Below, in pieces: positions 1 through 7,869 of a stretch of DNA of 64,000 nucleotides (positions are counted from its first letter, which is position 1; every line of letters begins with the position of its first letter). A program made the position numbers and the translations under genes. The stretch lies in the NCBI GenBank assembly GCA_016715465.1, contig JADKAA010000024.1:124001-188000 (forward strand), in the 5' to 3' direction. The notes beneath the pieces are model-generated. The model made no database searches, was not told the origin of the DNA, and worked only from the letters and a program-made list of their open reading frames with translations. Source of the stretch: Saprospiraceae bacterium (GTDB lineage: Bacteria; Bacteroidota; Bacteroidia; Chitinophagales; Saprospiraceae).

Positions 1-985
1 GCGTTGTGGTCCAGGCTCCTTCGAGACCGCTGGTGATCGTGTCGCCTCCATGACCGGTGCCAAAGGTGTTTTTCCAGCCCAGTCCCTGCTCTTCGATGCC
101 TGCCGCTGCAGGTTCCGGACCCACATATTTGCCGGGATCTGCCGCGCCGTGCGTTTTGCCAAAGGTATGTCCCCCGGCGATAAGGGCAACGGTTTCTTCG
201 TCATTCATGGCCATTCGGCCGAAAGTCTCGCGAATATCTCTGGCTGCCAGGAATGGATCCGGGTTGCCATTAGGCCCTTCTGGGTTTACATAGATTAGAC
301 CCATCTGAACAGCTGCCAGCGGATTTTCCAGATCACGGTCGCCGGCATAACGTTTATCACCCAGCCATTCGTTTTCAGATCCCCAGTAAACGTCCTCCTC
401 AGGTTCCCACACATCTTCGCGTCCGCCACCGAAACCAAAGGTTTTAAAGCCCATAGACTCCAGGGCACAGTTACCGGTAAGGATCATAAGGTCGGCCCAG
501 GAAATCTTTTGACCATATTTTTGTTTTATCGGCCACAGCAACAACCGGGCCTTATCCAGGTTGGCATTGTCCGGCCAGCTGTTAAGAGGCGCAAATCGCT
601 GGGTTCCGGAGCCAGCTCCGCCCCTTCCGTCGGCGATGCGGTAAGTACCGGCGCTGTGCCAGGCCATACGGATGAAAAATGGTCCGTAGTGTCCGTAGTC
701 GGCAGGCCACCAGTCCTGTGAGGTGGTCATCAGGTCGAAGATGTCTTTTTTTACTGCCGCCAGATCGAGATTCTTGAACGCTTTGGCATAATCAAACTTT
801 TCACCCAATGGGTTAGACAATGCAGAATGTTGTCGCAGAATGTTCAATTTCAACTGATTAGGCCACCAATCGCGGTTCCTAGGCCCTGAGCCCGCGCCTT
901 GTCTGAGCGCCCCCCCTGAAAACGGGCACTTGCTCTCCCCATTGACTTGGTAGGAAGTGCTGCCCGGTGATGTTTTGTTTTCCAT
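1..985 (-). CDS. katG: Catalase-peroxidase KatG, N-terminal part (runs off left edge)
   Basis: Bifunctional haem catalase-peroxidase that removes hydrogen peroxide. The reverse strand reads from an ATG at 985 for 328 complete codons without a stop, about 45% of the usual ~730 residues. The distal haem motif is visible as MAWHSAGTYR and supplies the catalytic Arg/Trp/His. The Tyr of MGLIYVNPEGP and the Met of FGRMAMNDEE are in the places expected for the Met-Tyr-Trp cross-link that gives catalase activity. The proximal haem ligand is in AGGHTFGKTHG. The N-terminus has the family's typical CPFSGG and NRDWWPNQL segments and no signal peptide, so the protein is cytoplasmic. The C-terminal half lies outside the window. 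The gene is divergent from the next one; I see no clear OxyR or PerR site upstream. Confidence 0.97.
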   Translation of the reverse strand, partial: MENKTSPGSTSYQVNGESKCPFSGGALRQGAGSGPRNRDWWPNQLKLNILRQHSALSNPLGEKFDYAKAFKNLDLAAVKKDIFDLMTTSQDWWPADYGHYGPFFIRMAWHSAGTYRIADGRGGAGSGTQRFAPLNSWPDNANLDKARLLLWPIKQKYGQKISWADLMILTGNCALESMGFKTFGFGGGREDVWEPEEDVYWGSENEWLGDKRYAGDRDLENPLAAVQMGLIYVNPEGPNGNPDPFLAARDIRETFGRMAMNDEETVALIAGGHTFGKTHGAADPGKYVGPEPAAAGIEEQGLGWKNTFGTGHGGDTITSGLEGAWTTT

Positions 986-1360
986 TTTTATAAAATTAAT
1001 AATGATTTAGTAATGAGATCTTTAAGTGAATCTTATAGTGTATCAACCCGATTATGATTTGTTAGCAAGTTACAACAAAAATGATAAAATTGGAAGCCAT
1101 CAGGGCATTTGGAATAATGACATTAAACAGCTCCTCAATTATTTGACAAACACCATATTTTGGGGATTGTTTAGGGATATTTCATCTGAAAAATGTCCGT
1201 AAAGGGTATGGATTATGACATCATTGACAATTCGAGCAGATGCTTGAAAAAATGTATTTTTCAAGAGAGCAAATCTCATCAATTGGTCAAAGGTGGATGT
1301 TGCCAGAGTGTATAAATTTAGTGGTTGTGATTGGGTAATTTAAAAAAAGGACGTATTTCA
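986..1360. other. Divergent intergenic region
   Basis: This AT-rich 375-bp stretch separates katG (minus strand) from the small gene on the plus strand, so it must hold promoters for both. I saw no ORF with family resemblance, no strong palindrome and no RNA gene in it. Confidence 0.6.
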
Positions 1361-1657
1361 ATGAACAATGTAAAAAATAATTTTGCTGCTTATGTCAAAG
1401 AACTGCAAAAAATAATCTGCCATTGGCAATTGATTCCCGGAGCACCGGAGGATGAATACGATGGCTTAATTCATAAAATCCTGAGTCACCTGTTGAATGG
1501 GCGGCATGCAGGACATTTGAATGAGATCATCGCATCGTATGTAAGAAATGACCTGGCCTTGGTCATTCAGGAAGAGGAGGTCGAAATCAGGTGCCATGAA
1601 ATTATCGATTGGTGGCAGAAGAAACAAAAGGTGATCGAGGAAAAACAGTTAAACTAG
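1361..1657 (+). CDS. Small hypothetical protein (98 aa)
   Basis: I do not recognise this protein. The frame is open from a TTG at 1331, but the ATG at 1361 (MNNVKNNFAAYVKEL) follows a purine-rich stretch and gives a more natural N-terminus, so I chose it. The product is charged, predicted mostly helical and cytoplasmic, with no signal peptide or membrane segment. It ends in a Lys/Glu-rich tail. It stands alone between katG and a DinB-like gene. Codon use is like its neighbours, which supports a real gene, but there is no functional clue. Confidence 0.55.
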   Translation: MNNVKNNFAAYVKELQKIICHWQLIPGAPEDEYDGLIHKILSHLLNGRHAGHLNEIIASYVRNDLALVIQEEEVEIRCHEIIDWWQKKQKVIEEKQLN

Positions 1658-1845
1658 CAGAATAAAAAAAATGTGGAAAGAAAACAAGTGGTTTGACGAA
1701 ATTTTAGCTTGAATGAAAGGAGATCATATTGAAAGTAAATGTTGGCCAATATCAACCTGGATTTCTTACTTGAGGATGACTTTTTTAAATCTTTTTCCCA
1801 TCTTTCCTAAATAGCCCTTATCATTACATTACAAAACAACAAACC

Positions 1846-2340
1846 ATGCATATACTCATCCAGGACATGCTTTGGCGCCAATTCGGAGCCAGCATCGACA
1901 TGTTGCAAAATGCCATAACTTTATGCCCGGAATCCAACTGGGATACGGATGATAAATTCTGGTATCATGCATACCACTGTGTCTTTTTTTTGGATTATTA
2001 CCTTGCCTTGAAGCCGGTAGGTTTTGAACCACCCAAACCTTTTTCGCTTTCTGAATTTGAAGACCGCATGCCGGAGCGCACCTATACCAAAGAAGAGGTG
2101 TCGTCCTACCTTCAGTTTTGCCGGTCAAAATGTAAGGACCTGATCGCCGGCTTGACGGAAGAAACCGCCAATGGGTATTGGGTAAATGAATCCGGGACCA
2201 TGAAATACCCCGTCATAGAAATTTTGATGTATAACATGCGCCATGTTCAACACCATACGGCACAACTCAACCTGCTCTTGCGTCAGGAAATAGACGATGC
2301 ACCGGAGTGGGTTTCTAAGGCCAGTGATTCCTTGAAATGA
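1846..2340 (+). CDS. DinB-like (DinB/YfiT superfamily) protein
   Basis: 164-aa helical protein of the DinB-like four-helix-bundle superfamily, whose members often bind a divalent metal and in some cases transfer thiols such as bacillithiol. The metal-type histidines are visible in YHAYHCVFFLDYYL near residue 42 and in MRHVQHHTAQLNLLLR near residue 127, the usual spacing for the His triad. It has no signal peptide. The ATG at 1846 follows an A-rich leader. A second, only distantly similar DinB-like protein is encoded at 54.5 kb. The substrate cannot be told from sequence. Confidence 0.85.
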   Translation: MHILIQDMLWRQFGASIDMLQNAITLCPESNWDTDDKFWYHAYHCVFFLDYYLALKPVGFEPPKPFSLSEFEDRMPERTYTKEEVSSYLQFCRSKCKDLIAGLTEETANGYWVNESGTMKYPVIEILMYNMRHVQHHTAQLNLLLRQEIDDAPEWVSKASDSLK

Positions 2341-2401
2341 CCGGCGTACTCCTATGAATATGAAACGGAACGCTGGCGAAATAAACTTTAATCCTTTAAA
2401 A

Positions 2402-5062
2402 ATGAATAAAATCCTTTATTTTGGTTTTCCATTGTTGATGTTACTTTCCTGCCAAAAGCGAAATCCCATGCATATGCTCTACCATTCAGATGTATTTACC
2501 ATTTACAAAGACAAGGTGGTGCAGGGCAACAATACCGCTGAGGTGGTATCTTCTACCCAAATTAAATCTAATTACAAGAGTCCGGCCAGTGCCAATTTTT
2601 CGCGCCTGGTGGTATTTAAGGTGAGCATCAATGAAAAGGACAATGAATTGCCTCCCGGTCAGGATCATTGGGTCATCATTTGCGATGAACACGAAGCCCC
2701 GGTGGTAACTTTCGGAGAAAAGTCCGGCCCCGTGCCTTCATCTCCCGGTACCTTTCTCCCGGCAAATTTCACGTACTCCTTTAAAGTGGATATGTCACCG
2801 GTGCTGAAGCAATTCGAAGAAAAAGGATATTATGAGGCCTATGATGGCAGCCGGGTTTCGAGGGCAGATTTTAAGGGCTTTTATCTGGCTGGAGGATCAG
2901 ACCCGCTTTCATGGGATTTTGTGAATCTGTACAACAAAGGATTGAAATTACATCCTACACTTGATAGGAATATTTACAAGCTCACCGTGGTCTTCAATCC
3001 TTATGATGAGGCCGACTATATGAATAAAATATGGACTTTGTCAGAAGATATTTCCAAACGACCGGTTTACAGTTCGGAGCAGCCCATTGTGGATGCCTTG
3101 TTTAACCTTTCGACGGAAGAGGCCATTAAAAATATTGAGCCGGACGGCACCTTTCGCACCGGGGCCAAGTGGGGTGGGGTATGGACCCGCGATGTGAGTT
3201 ATTCCATCCTGCTCGCTTTTGCTTACCACGAACCGGAAATCGCCAAAAACAGCCTGCGCAGAAAAGTGAAGCGCGGCAGGATCATTCAGGATACGGGATC
3301 GGGAGGGGCGTGGCCTGTGTCATCAGACCGCACCACCTGGTGCCTGGCGGCCTGGGAAATTTATAAGGTTACCGGCGACAGGACCTGGTTGGATGAAATT
3401 TATCCCATCGTAAAAAACACCCTGGATGACGACTACCAAACGCTCTACGATGTAAAGACGGGCATGTATTGCGGCGAGTCGTCCTTTTTGGATTGGCGGG
3501 AACAAACCTATCCAAAGTGGATGGACAACCGCGACATCTTTGTGTCTCAAAATTTGGGGACTAATGTGGTGCATTATCGGGCCCACCACCTGTTGGCAGA
3601 GATGGCAAAGATAATGGGCGAGCCTTTCGACCAATATCTGGAACGCGCCGAACGCATCAAGGCAGGTATCAATGCGAGGCTTTGGATGGAAGACAAAGGA
3701 TATTACGGACAATATCTGTACGGACGCGAAGCCTTAATTTTATCTCCGAGGTTTGAAGCGCTGGGAGCAGCCATGGCCATTCTTTTTGACGTGGCCGGTA
3801 AGGATATGGCCACATCGATCATTTCCAAATCTCCATTGACGGAATTTGGGGCTACCTGCATTTATCCGCAAATACCGGGCATTCCGCCCTATCACAACAA
3901 TGGCATCTGGCCATTTGTACAGTCCTGGTGGAATCTGGCTGCCGCCAAAACGGGCAACGAAAAAGTACTGAATCACGGCCTTGCCAGCCTTTACCGCGCA
4001 GCAGCCTTGTTTCTGACCAATTATGAAAACATGGTGGCCGAAACCGGTGATTTTTTGGGTACGGAGATCAACTCCCACCGTATGCTATGGAGTATGGCAG
4101 GAAACCTCGCCATGGTTCACAGGGTCTTTATGGGCATGGAATTTCATTCCGATGGCCTGCTGCTGAATCCGGTAATTCCTGCAGCTTACGGAGGGCAAAA
4201 GTCGCTGTCAAATTTTAAATACCGGAAATCTTTGTTAAACATTTCCGTCAATGGGCACGGCAATAAAATCAAATCGGTAACAATCGATGGGAACAAACAT
4301 AACACGGCTTTCATCCCGGCCGACTGGGAGGGAAATCACGACATCCTCATCGAAATGGCCAACAATGATTTTTCGCAACAGGCCATGAATAAGGTGGATA
4401 ATCATTTTTCATTGCCCACTGTTTTGGCAGCGAAACAAGGCGATAAGTTAATTTGGGAAACCACAGCCGGAGCCAAAGAATACCGCATCTACCGGAACGG
4501 GGCATTGGAAACCACAACCCATAAAACGGAATACAAAGTAAAGGACAAAATGTACGCTGCCTATCAGGTGAGTGCCGTGGATGAAAAAGGTTACGAAGGA
4601 TTTACCGGTGAACCCGTGGTTTTTGCCAAAGAGGTCCAGGTCGTTGAAATGGAGAAATTTGTCAAACCTTCAAACCTGCCCTATACCAATTTTTCAGGTC
4701 ATGGTTTTATTGAAGTAAGCAATGAAATAAACAAAACAATTGATCTACAGGTGGAAGTTTCAGAGGAAGGTTATTATTTACTGGATTTCCGATACGCCAA
4801 TGGCAGCGGACCCTGGAATACCGATAACAAATGTGCCATCCGCAGCCTGACGGTCAACGGTGACTATGAGGGGGTGATCGTTTTGCCCCAACGGGGAAAT
4901 AATGAATGGTCGGACTGGGGCTTTTCCAATAGCAAAAAAGTAAGACTCCGCAAGGGCGTCAATGACTTTCGCATCACTTTTGAGGATTGGAATCACAACA
5001 TGAATGTGGAGGTGAATACAGCCATGCTCGACTATATGCGTGTCATTAAATTTGATGAGTAG
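2402..5062 (+). CDS. Secreted six-hairpin glycosidase lipoprotein (glycogen-debranching-like) with C-terminal carbohydrate-binding module
   Basis: Predicted surface or periplasmic polysaccharide-degrading lipoprotein. The open frame begins at 2354, but the ATG at 2402 directly starts a lipoprotein signal (MNKILYFGFPLLMLLSC, lipobox LLSC), so I use it; length 886 aa. An N-terminal beta-rich domain (about residues 30-220) precedes an (alpha/alpha)6 catalytic domain (about 225-620) with landmarks GGVWTRDVSYS, IIQDTGSGGAWPVS, SSFLDWREQTYP and IPPYHNNGIWPFVQ, as in Bacteroidota proteins annotated as glycogen debranching enzymes. A fibronectin-III-like segment (about 665-745) and a CBM6/35-like beta-sandwich (about 750-886) follow. 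The exact substrate and GH family are not certain. It stands alone; no SusC/SusD pair is nearby. Confidence 0.82.
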   Translation: MNKILYFGFPLLMLLSCQKRNPMHMLYHSDVFTIYKDKVVQGNNTAEVVSSTQIKSNYKSPASANFSRLVVFKVSINEKDNELPPGQDHWVIICDEHEAPVVTFGEKSGPVPSSPGTFLPANFTYSFKVDMSPVLKQFEEKGYYEAYDGSRVSRADFKGFYLAGGSDPLSWDFVNLYNKGLKLHPTLDRNIYKLTVVFNPYDEADYMNKIWTLSEDISKRPVYSSEQPIVDALFNLSTEEAIKNIEPDGTFRTGAKWGGVWTRDVSYSILLAFAYHEPEIAKNSLRRKVKRGRIIQDTGSGGAWPVSSDRTTWCLAAWEIYKVTGDRTWLDEIYPIVKNTLDDDYQTLYDVKTGMYCGESSFLDWREQTYPKWMDNRDIFVSQNLGTNVVHYRAHHLLAEMAKIMGEPFDQYLERAERIKAGINARLWMEDKGYYGQYLYGREALILSPRFEALGAAMAILFDVAGKDMATSIISKSPLTEFGATCIYPQIPGIPPYHNNGIWPFVQSWWNLAAAKTGNEKVLNHGLASLYRAAALFLTNYENMVAETGDFLGTEINSHRMLWSMAGNLAMVHRVFMGMEFHSDGLLLNPVIPAAYGGQKSLSNFKYRKSLLNISVNGHGNKIKSVTIDGNKHNTAFIPADWEGNHDILIEMANNDFSQQAMNKVDNHFSLPTVLAAKQGDKLIWETTAGAKEYRIYRNGALETTTHKTEYKVKDKMYAAYQVSAVDEKGYEGFTGEPVVFAKEVQVVEMEKFVKPSNLPYTNFSGHGFIEVSNEINKTIDLQVEVSEEGYYLLDFRYANGSGPWNTDNKCAIRSLTVNGDYEGVIVLPQRGNNEWSDWGFSNSKKVRLRKGVNDFRITFEDWNHNMNVEVNTAMLDYMRVIKFDE

Positions 5063-5273
5063 ATATTCAATATAACATAGGTAAGCCGGCTACCAATAGG
5101 CTGGTTTTAATGTGCAGGCGTGAAGTATTGAAATAATTTATGTAGATTAGCTGTGCTATAGGTCTACTATTCACAATTTGGAAAGGCAAATAGTTGGCGG
5201 ATCGCGGATAAATTTTGAAATTTTAAAAGTATGCCTTTATAGGGGCGTGTAATAATGTGTAAGATTCCCTTTT

Positions 5274-7058
5274 ATGAAGAACATCAGACCCATAGATTTC
5301 GCTGAAAGTATAGTAATTTGGACCAAAACAAAACTAACAGAAAAGCAGTTTTTGCTGTTGTCAAGTGTTTTGGTGGGTCTGTCTGTAGGATTGGCCGCCA
5401 TCGTATTAAAGACATTTGCCCATTATATCTTTCTTGCGGCTACCTATAAAGAGTTTGAAAGTTTTCAATACGTTTTTGTCCTGCTGCCCGTTTTAGGCAT
5501 TTTCCTTACCATTTTATCGGTCAAATTTGTTTTAAAAGGCAAGCTTGAGAAGGGTTTGTCTCACTTGCATTATGCTATTGCCAGCCGGTCAAGCGAAGTT
5601 CCAAAAGAACAAATGTATGCCCAAATACTCACCAGTTCTTTAACAGTCGGCTTTGGAGGATCTGCGGGCCTTGAAGCTCCAATAGTCATTACAGGTGCTG
5701 CTTTTGGATCAAATTATTCTTTGACGTACGGCCTTTCATCAAAAGAAAGAACCTTGCTCCTGGCCTGCGGTGTGGCCGCAGGAATTGGTGCCGCTTTTAA
5801 TGCCCCCATTGCAGGTGTGCTTTTCGCATTGGAGGTTTTGTTGGTTGACATCAGTATATCTGCATTTACGCCGCTTATTATTTCAGCCGCAACAGGAGCA
5901 TTGATCTCAAAAATTATTCTTAAGGACGATATCCTTCTATCGTTCCAATTGCAACAGCCATTCAATTACAACAATGTACCTTTTTATATTTTCCTCGGCA
6001 TTTTGGCGGGTATAATTTCAGTCTATCATTCCCGTATGTTCATTAAAGTGGAGGGTATTTTCAGTAAATCACATAGGAGTAAATTATTCAACCTTGCCAT
6101 TGGTGGCACCATCCTGGCTGCATTGATCCTGATCTTTCCCTCTCTTTTTGGTGAAGGGTATCAGAGTATAAAAATGCTTTCCACACAACACCCTGAAAAT
6201 TTGCTTAATAATAGTTTATTCCGGCAGTATAGCAGCAATGATTGGGTTGTTTTGGCATTTGTAGGCATTTTAATCTTTCTTAAATCGATTGCCACTGCCA
6301 TTACCTTGGGTAGTGGGGGGAATGGGGGAAATTTTGCTCCCTCACTCTTTGTGGGTTCATATCTTGGCTTTTTTGTTTCCAAAAGTTTTGCACTGCTTAA
6401 TATCTCAAACCTGCCAACAAGTAATTTTGCAATAGTAGGAATGGCTGGCATTTTGAGCGGACTTTACCATGCTCCCCTCACTGCCATATTTTTGATAGCT
6501 GAAATCACAGGGGGTTATACACTTATGATTCCATTGATGATCGTTTCTTCCATAAGTTATGTAATTTCTAAATACTTTGAATCCTTCTCCATGGACACCA
6601 AAAAATTTGGTGAAAGTGGCATGGTTTTCACTCACGACAGAGATCACAATATCCTTGCAACAATTAGAACAACAAAATTGGTTGAAACCAACTTTCAAGA
6701 GATTAAAGTATCACAACATTTAAGAGACATCGTAGAATTAATTTCTAAATCCGAAAGGAATATATTTCCGGTGACGGATGCGTCCAGAAAATTATTGGGA
6801 GTCATCATGCTGGATAATATAAAAGATGTAGTTTTTAAAACCGAGGTATACGACACACTTACTGTTTTAAAATTAATGTCACCACCACCCTCTATCGTAT
6901 CTTCGACAGAAGCAATGGATGTGGTTATGAAAAAATTTGAGGAAACAGGGGCATGGTATTTACCCGTGATTGACAAAGGGAAGTACATTGGATTTATTTC
7001 AAAATCTTCTGTATTTTCATCCTATAGGAAAAAACTCAAAGACACTACCATGGTTTAA
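5274..7058 (+). CDS. CLC-family chloride channel/transporter with tandem CBS domains
   Basis: 594-aa inner-membrane anion transporter. The CLC core (about residues 25-430) shows GFGGSAGLEAP, GAAFNAPIAGVLFALE, GSGGNGGNFAPSLF and LYHAPLTAIFLIAEITGGY, the conserved pore segments of the family. Two CBS domains follow (about 455-580), usually nucleotide-sensing regulatory modules. The outer gating glutamate is present (E134 in GLEAP). The residue aligned with the internal 'proton glutamate' of E. coli CLC-ec1 appears to be valine (V188, after E187), as in CLC channels, so proton coupling is doubtful. The first selectivity motif GSGIP is not recognisable. It starts at the ATG at 5274; a 211-bp spacer separates it from the glycosidase gene. 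Confidence 0.92.
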   Translation: MKNIRPIDFAESIVIWTKTKLTEKQFLLLSSVLVGLSVGLAAIVLKTFAHYIFLAATYKEFESFQYVFVLLPVLGIFLTILSVKFVLKGKLEKGLSHLHYAIASRSSEVPKEQMYAQILTSSLTVGFGGSAGLEAPIVITGAAFGSNYSLTYGLSSKERTLLLACGVAAGIGAAFNAPIAGVLFALEVLLVDISISAFTPLIISAATGALISKIILKDDILLSFQLQQPFNYNNVPFYIFLGILAGIISVYHSRMFIKVEGIFSKSHRSKLFNLAIGGTILAALILIFPSLFGEGYQSIKMLSTQHPENLLNNSLFRQYSSNDWVVLAFVGILIFLKSIATAITLGSGGNGGNFAPSLFVGSYLGFFVSKSFALLNISNLPTSNFAIVGMAGILSGLYHAPLTAIFLIAEITGGYTLMIPLMIVSSISYVISKYFESFSMDTKKFGESGMVFTHDRDHNILATIRTTKLVETNFQEIKVSQHLRDIVELISKSERNIFPVTDASRKLLGVIMLDNIKDVVFKTEVYDTLTVLKLMSPPPSIVSSTEAMDVVMKKFEETGAWYLPVIDKGKYIGFISKSSVFSSYRKKLKDTTMV

Positions 7059-7137
7059 AAAGAATGATGTTGATTTAAGTCATAAATGCAACTATTGAGG
7101 GAAACAATTTGCCTACTTTAAAAGGACCCTAAATATA

Positions 7138-7422
7138 CGATTCTATTTTGCAGAGCCATATTCAAGCTGGCAAAGAGGGACAAATGAAAATTTTAATGGA
7201 CTGGCCAGGCAATATTATCCCAAAAACACTAAATTTGAGCAATTGAGTCAAATTGAAATAAATAGAATAGAAAAAGAACTAAGCCAGAGGCCAAAGAAGA
7301 GGTTGTGGTACAGATCTTCAAAAGAGGAATTTAATTTATTTAACAAGGAGGGTCGCATTTGCAGCTTGAATTCAGTTAAAAAAAATAAAAACATAAAACA
7401 AATACCCTCCAAACCACGTTAA
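7138..7422 (+). pseudogene. IS30-family transposase, C-terminal remnant
   Basis: This frame, absent from a normal ORF list because it lacks a start, translates to the characteristic C-terminus of IS30 transposases: FYFAEPYSSWQRGTNENFNG, then LARQYYPKNTKF and LSQRPKKRLWY, ending at a TAA at 7420. These match the last part of the DDE domain with its catalytic Glu in the GTNEN segment. Everything upstream is missing, so this is a dead remnant. It abuts the metal-resistance block (next start codon 8 bp downstream), which suggests that block arrived by, or was bounded by, an insertion sequence. Confidence 0.85.
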
Positions 7423-7430
7423 ATTATTTG

Positions 7431-7766
7431 ATGAAGTTATTTTGCCAAATTTTCAGCCTCTACTTCTTGGTATTGTGCGCTCTGCCTTGCACCGACGTTC
7501 ACGCAACGAACGCCTCGGAAGGAAATGAAATGGCAAGTATCGCCAACGAAAACCACTCCGATTGCCCACATGAAACGGGCAACGATTTTTGCTCCCCATT
7601 TTGCGTGTGCAGTTGCTGCGGGCAGACTTTTCTCCAAACCCGACCTTTTCAGATAGATTTCAACCCGCCGTTTGTGGAAATTTTCATCTGGAAAGATGGT
7701 TTCCACTATTCCCAAGTCTGGCAGAGCAGCTACCGCCATTCATTTCTCCGCCCTCCCCAAGTTTAG
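7431..7766 (+). CDS. DUF6660-family small secreted protein of metal-efflux loci
   Basis: 111-aa protein with an N-terminal signal sequence (MKLFCQIFSLYFLVLCALPC), followed by a Cys/His-rich middle (CPHETG, CSPFCVCSCCGQ) and a conserved C-terminal part ending SSYRHSFLRPPQV. This matches the DUF6660 family, typically encoded directly before CusA/CzcA-type RND efflux genes in Bacteroidota. The cysteines and histidines suggest periplasmic metal binding, but that is inference. The ATG at 7431 is preferred over an in-frame TTG three bases upstream. The gene is 103 bp before the efflux pump gene, in the same direction. Confidence 0.75.
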   Translation: MKLFCQIFSLYFLVLCALPCTDVHATNASEGNEMASIANENHSDCPHETGNDFCSPFCVCSCCGQTFLQTRPFQIDFNPPFVEIFIWKDGFHYSQVWQSSYRHSFLRPPQV

Positions 7767-7869
7767 GTTCCAACAAAAAAATGTCTGGTGCGGCTGCGCT
7801 GCACCCTGCCAAATGCTGGTGGCGTTGCCACCCGTCTTCGGCGTTTTGTTCAACCTAAATTAAAATTCA

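Noticed and set aside
1331..1360. TTG-extended start of the small gene near 1.3 kb
   Set aside because: The ATG at 1361 is better placed and gives a normal N-terminus. The same reasoning moves starts at 7431, 20545 and 46966.
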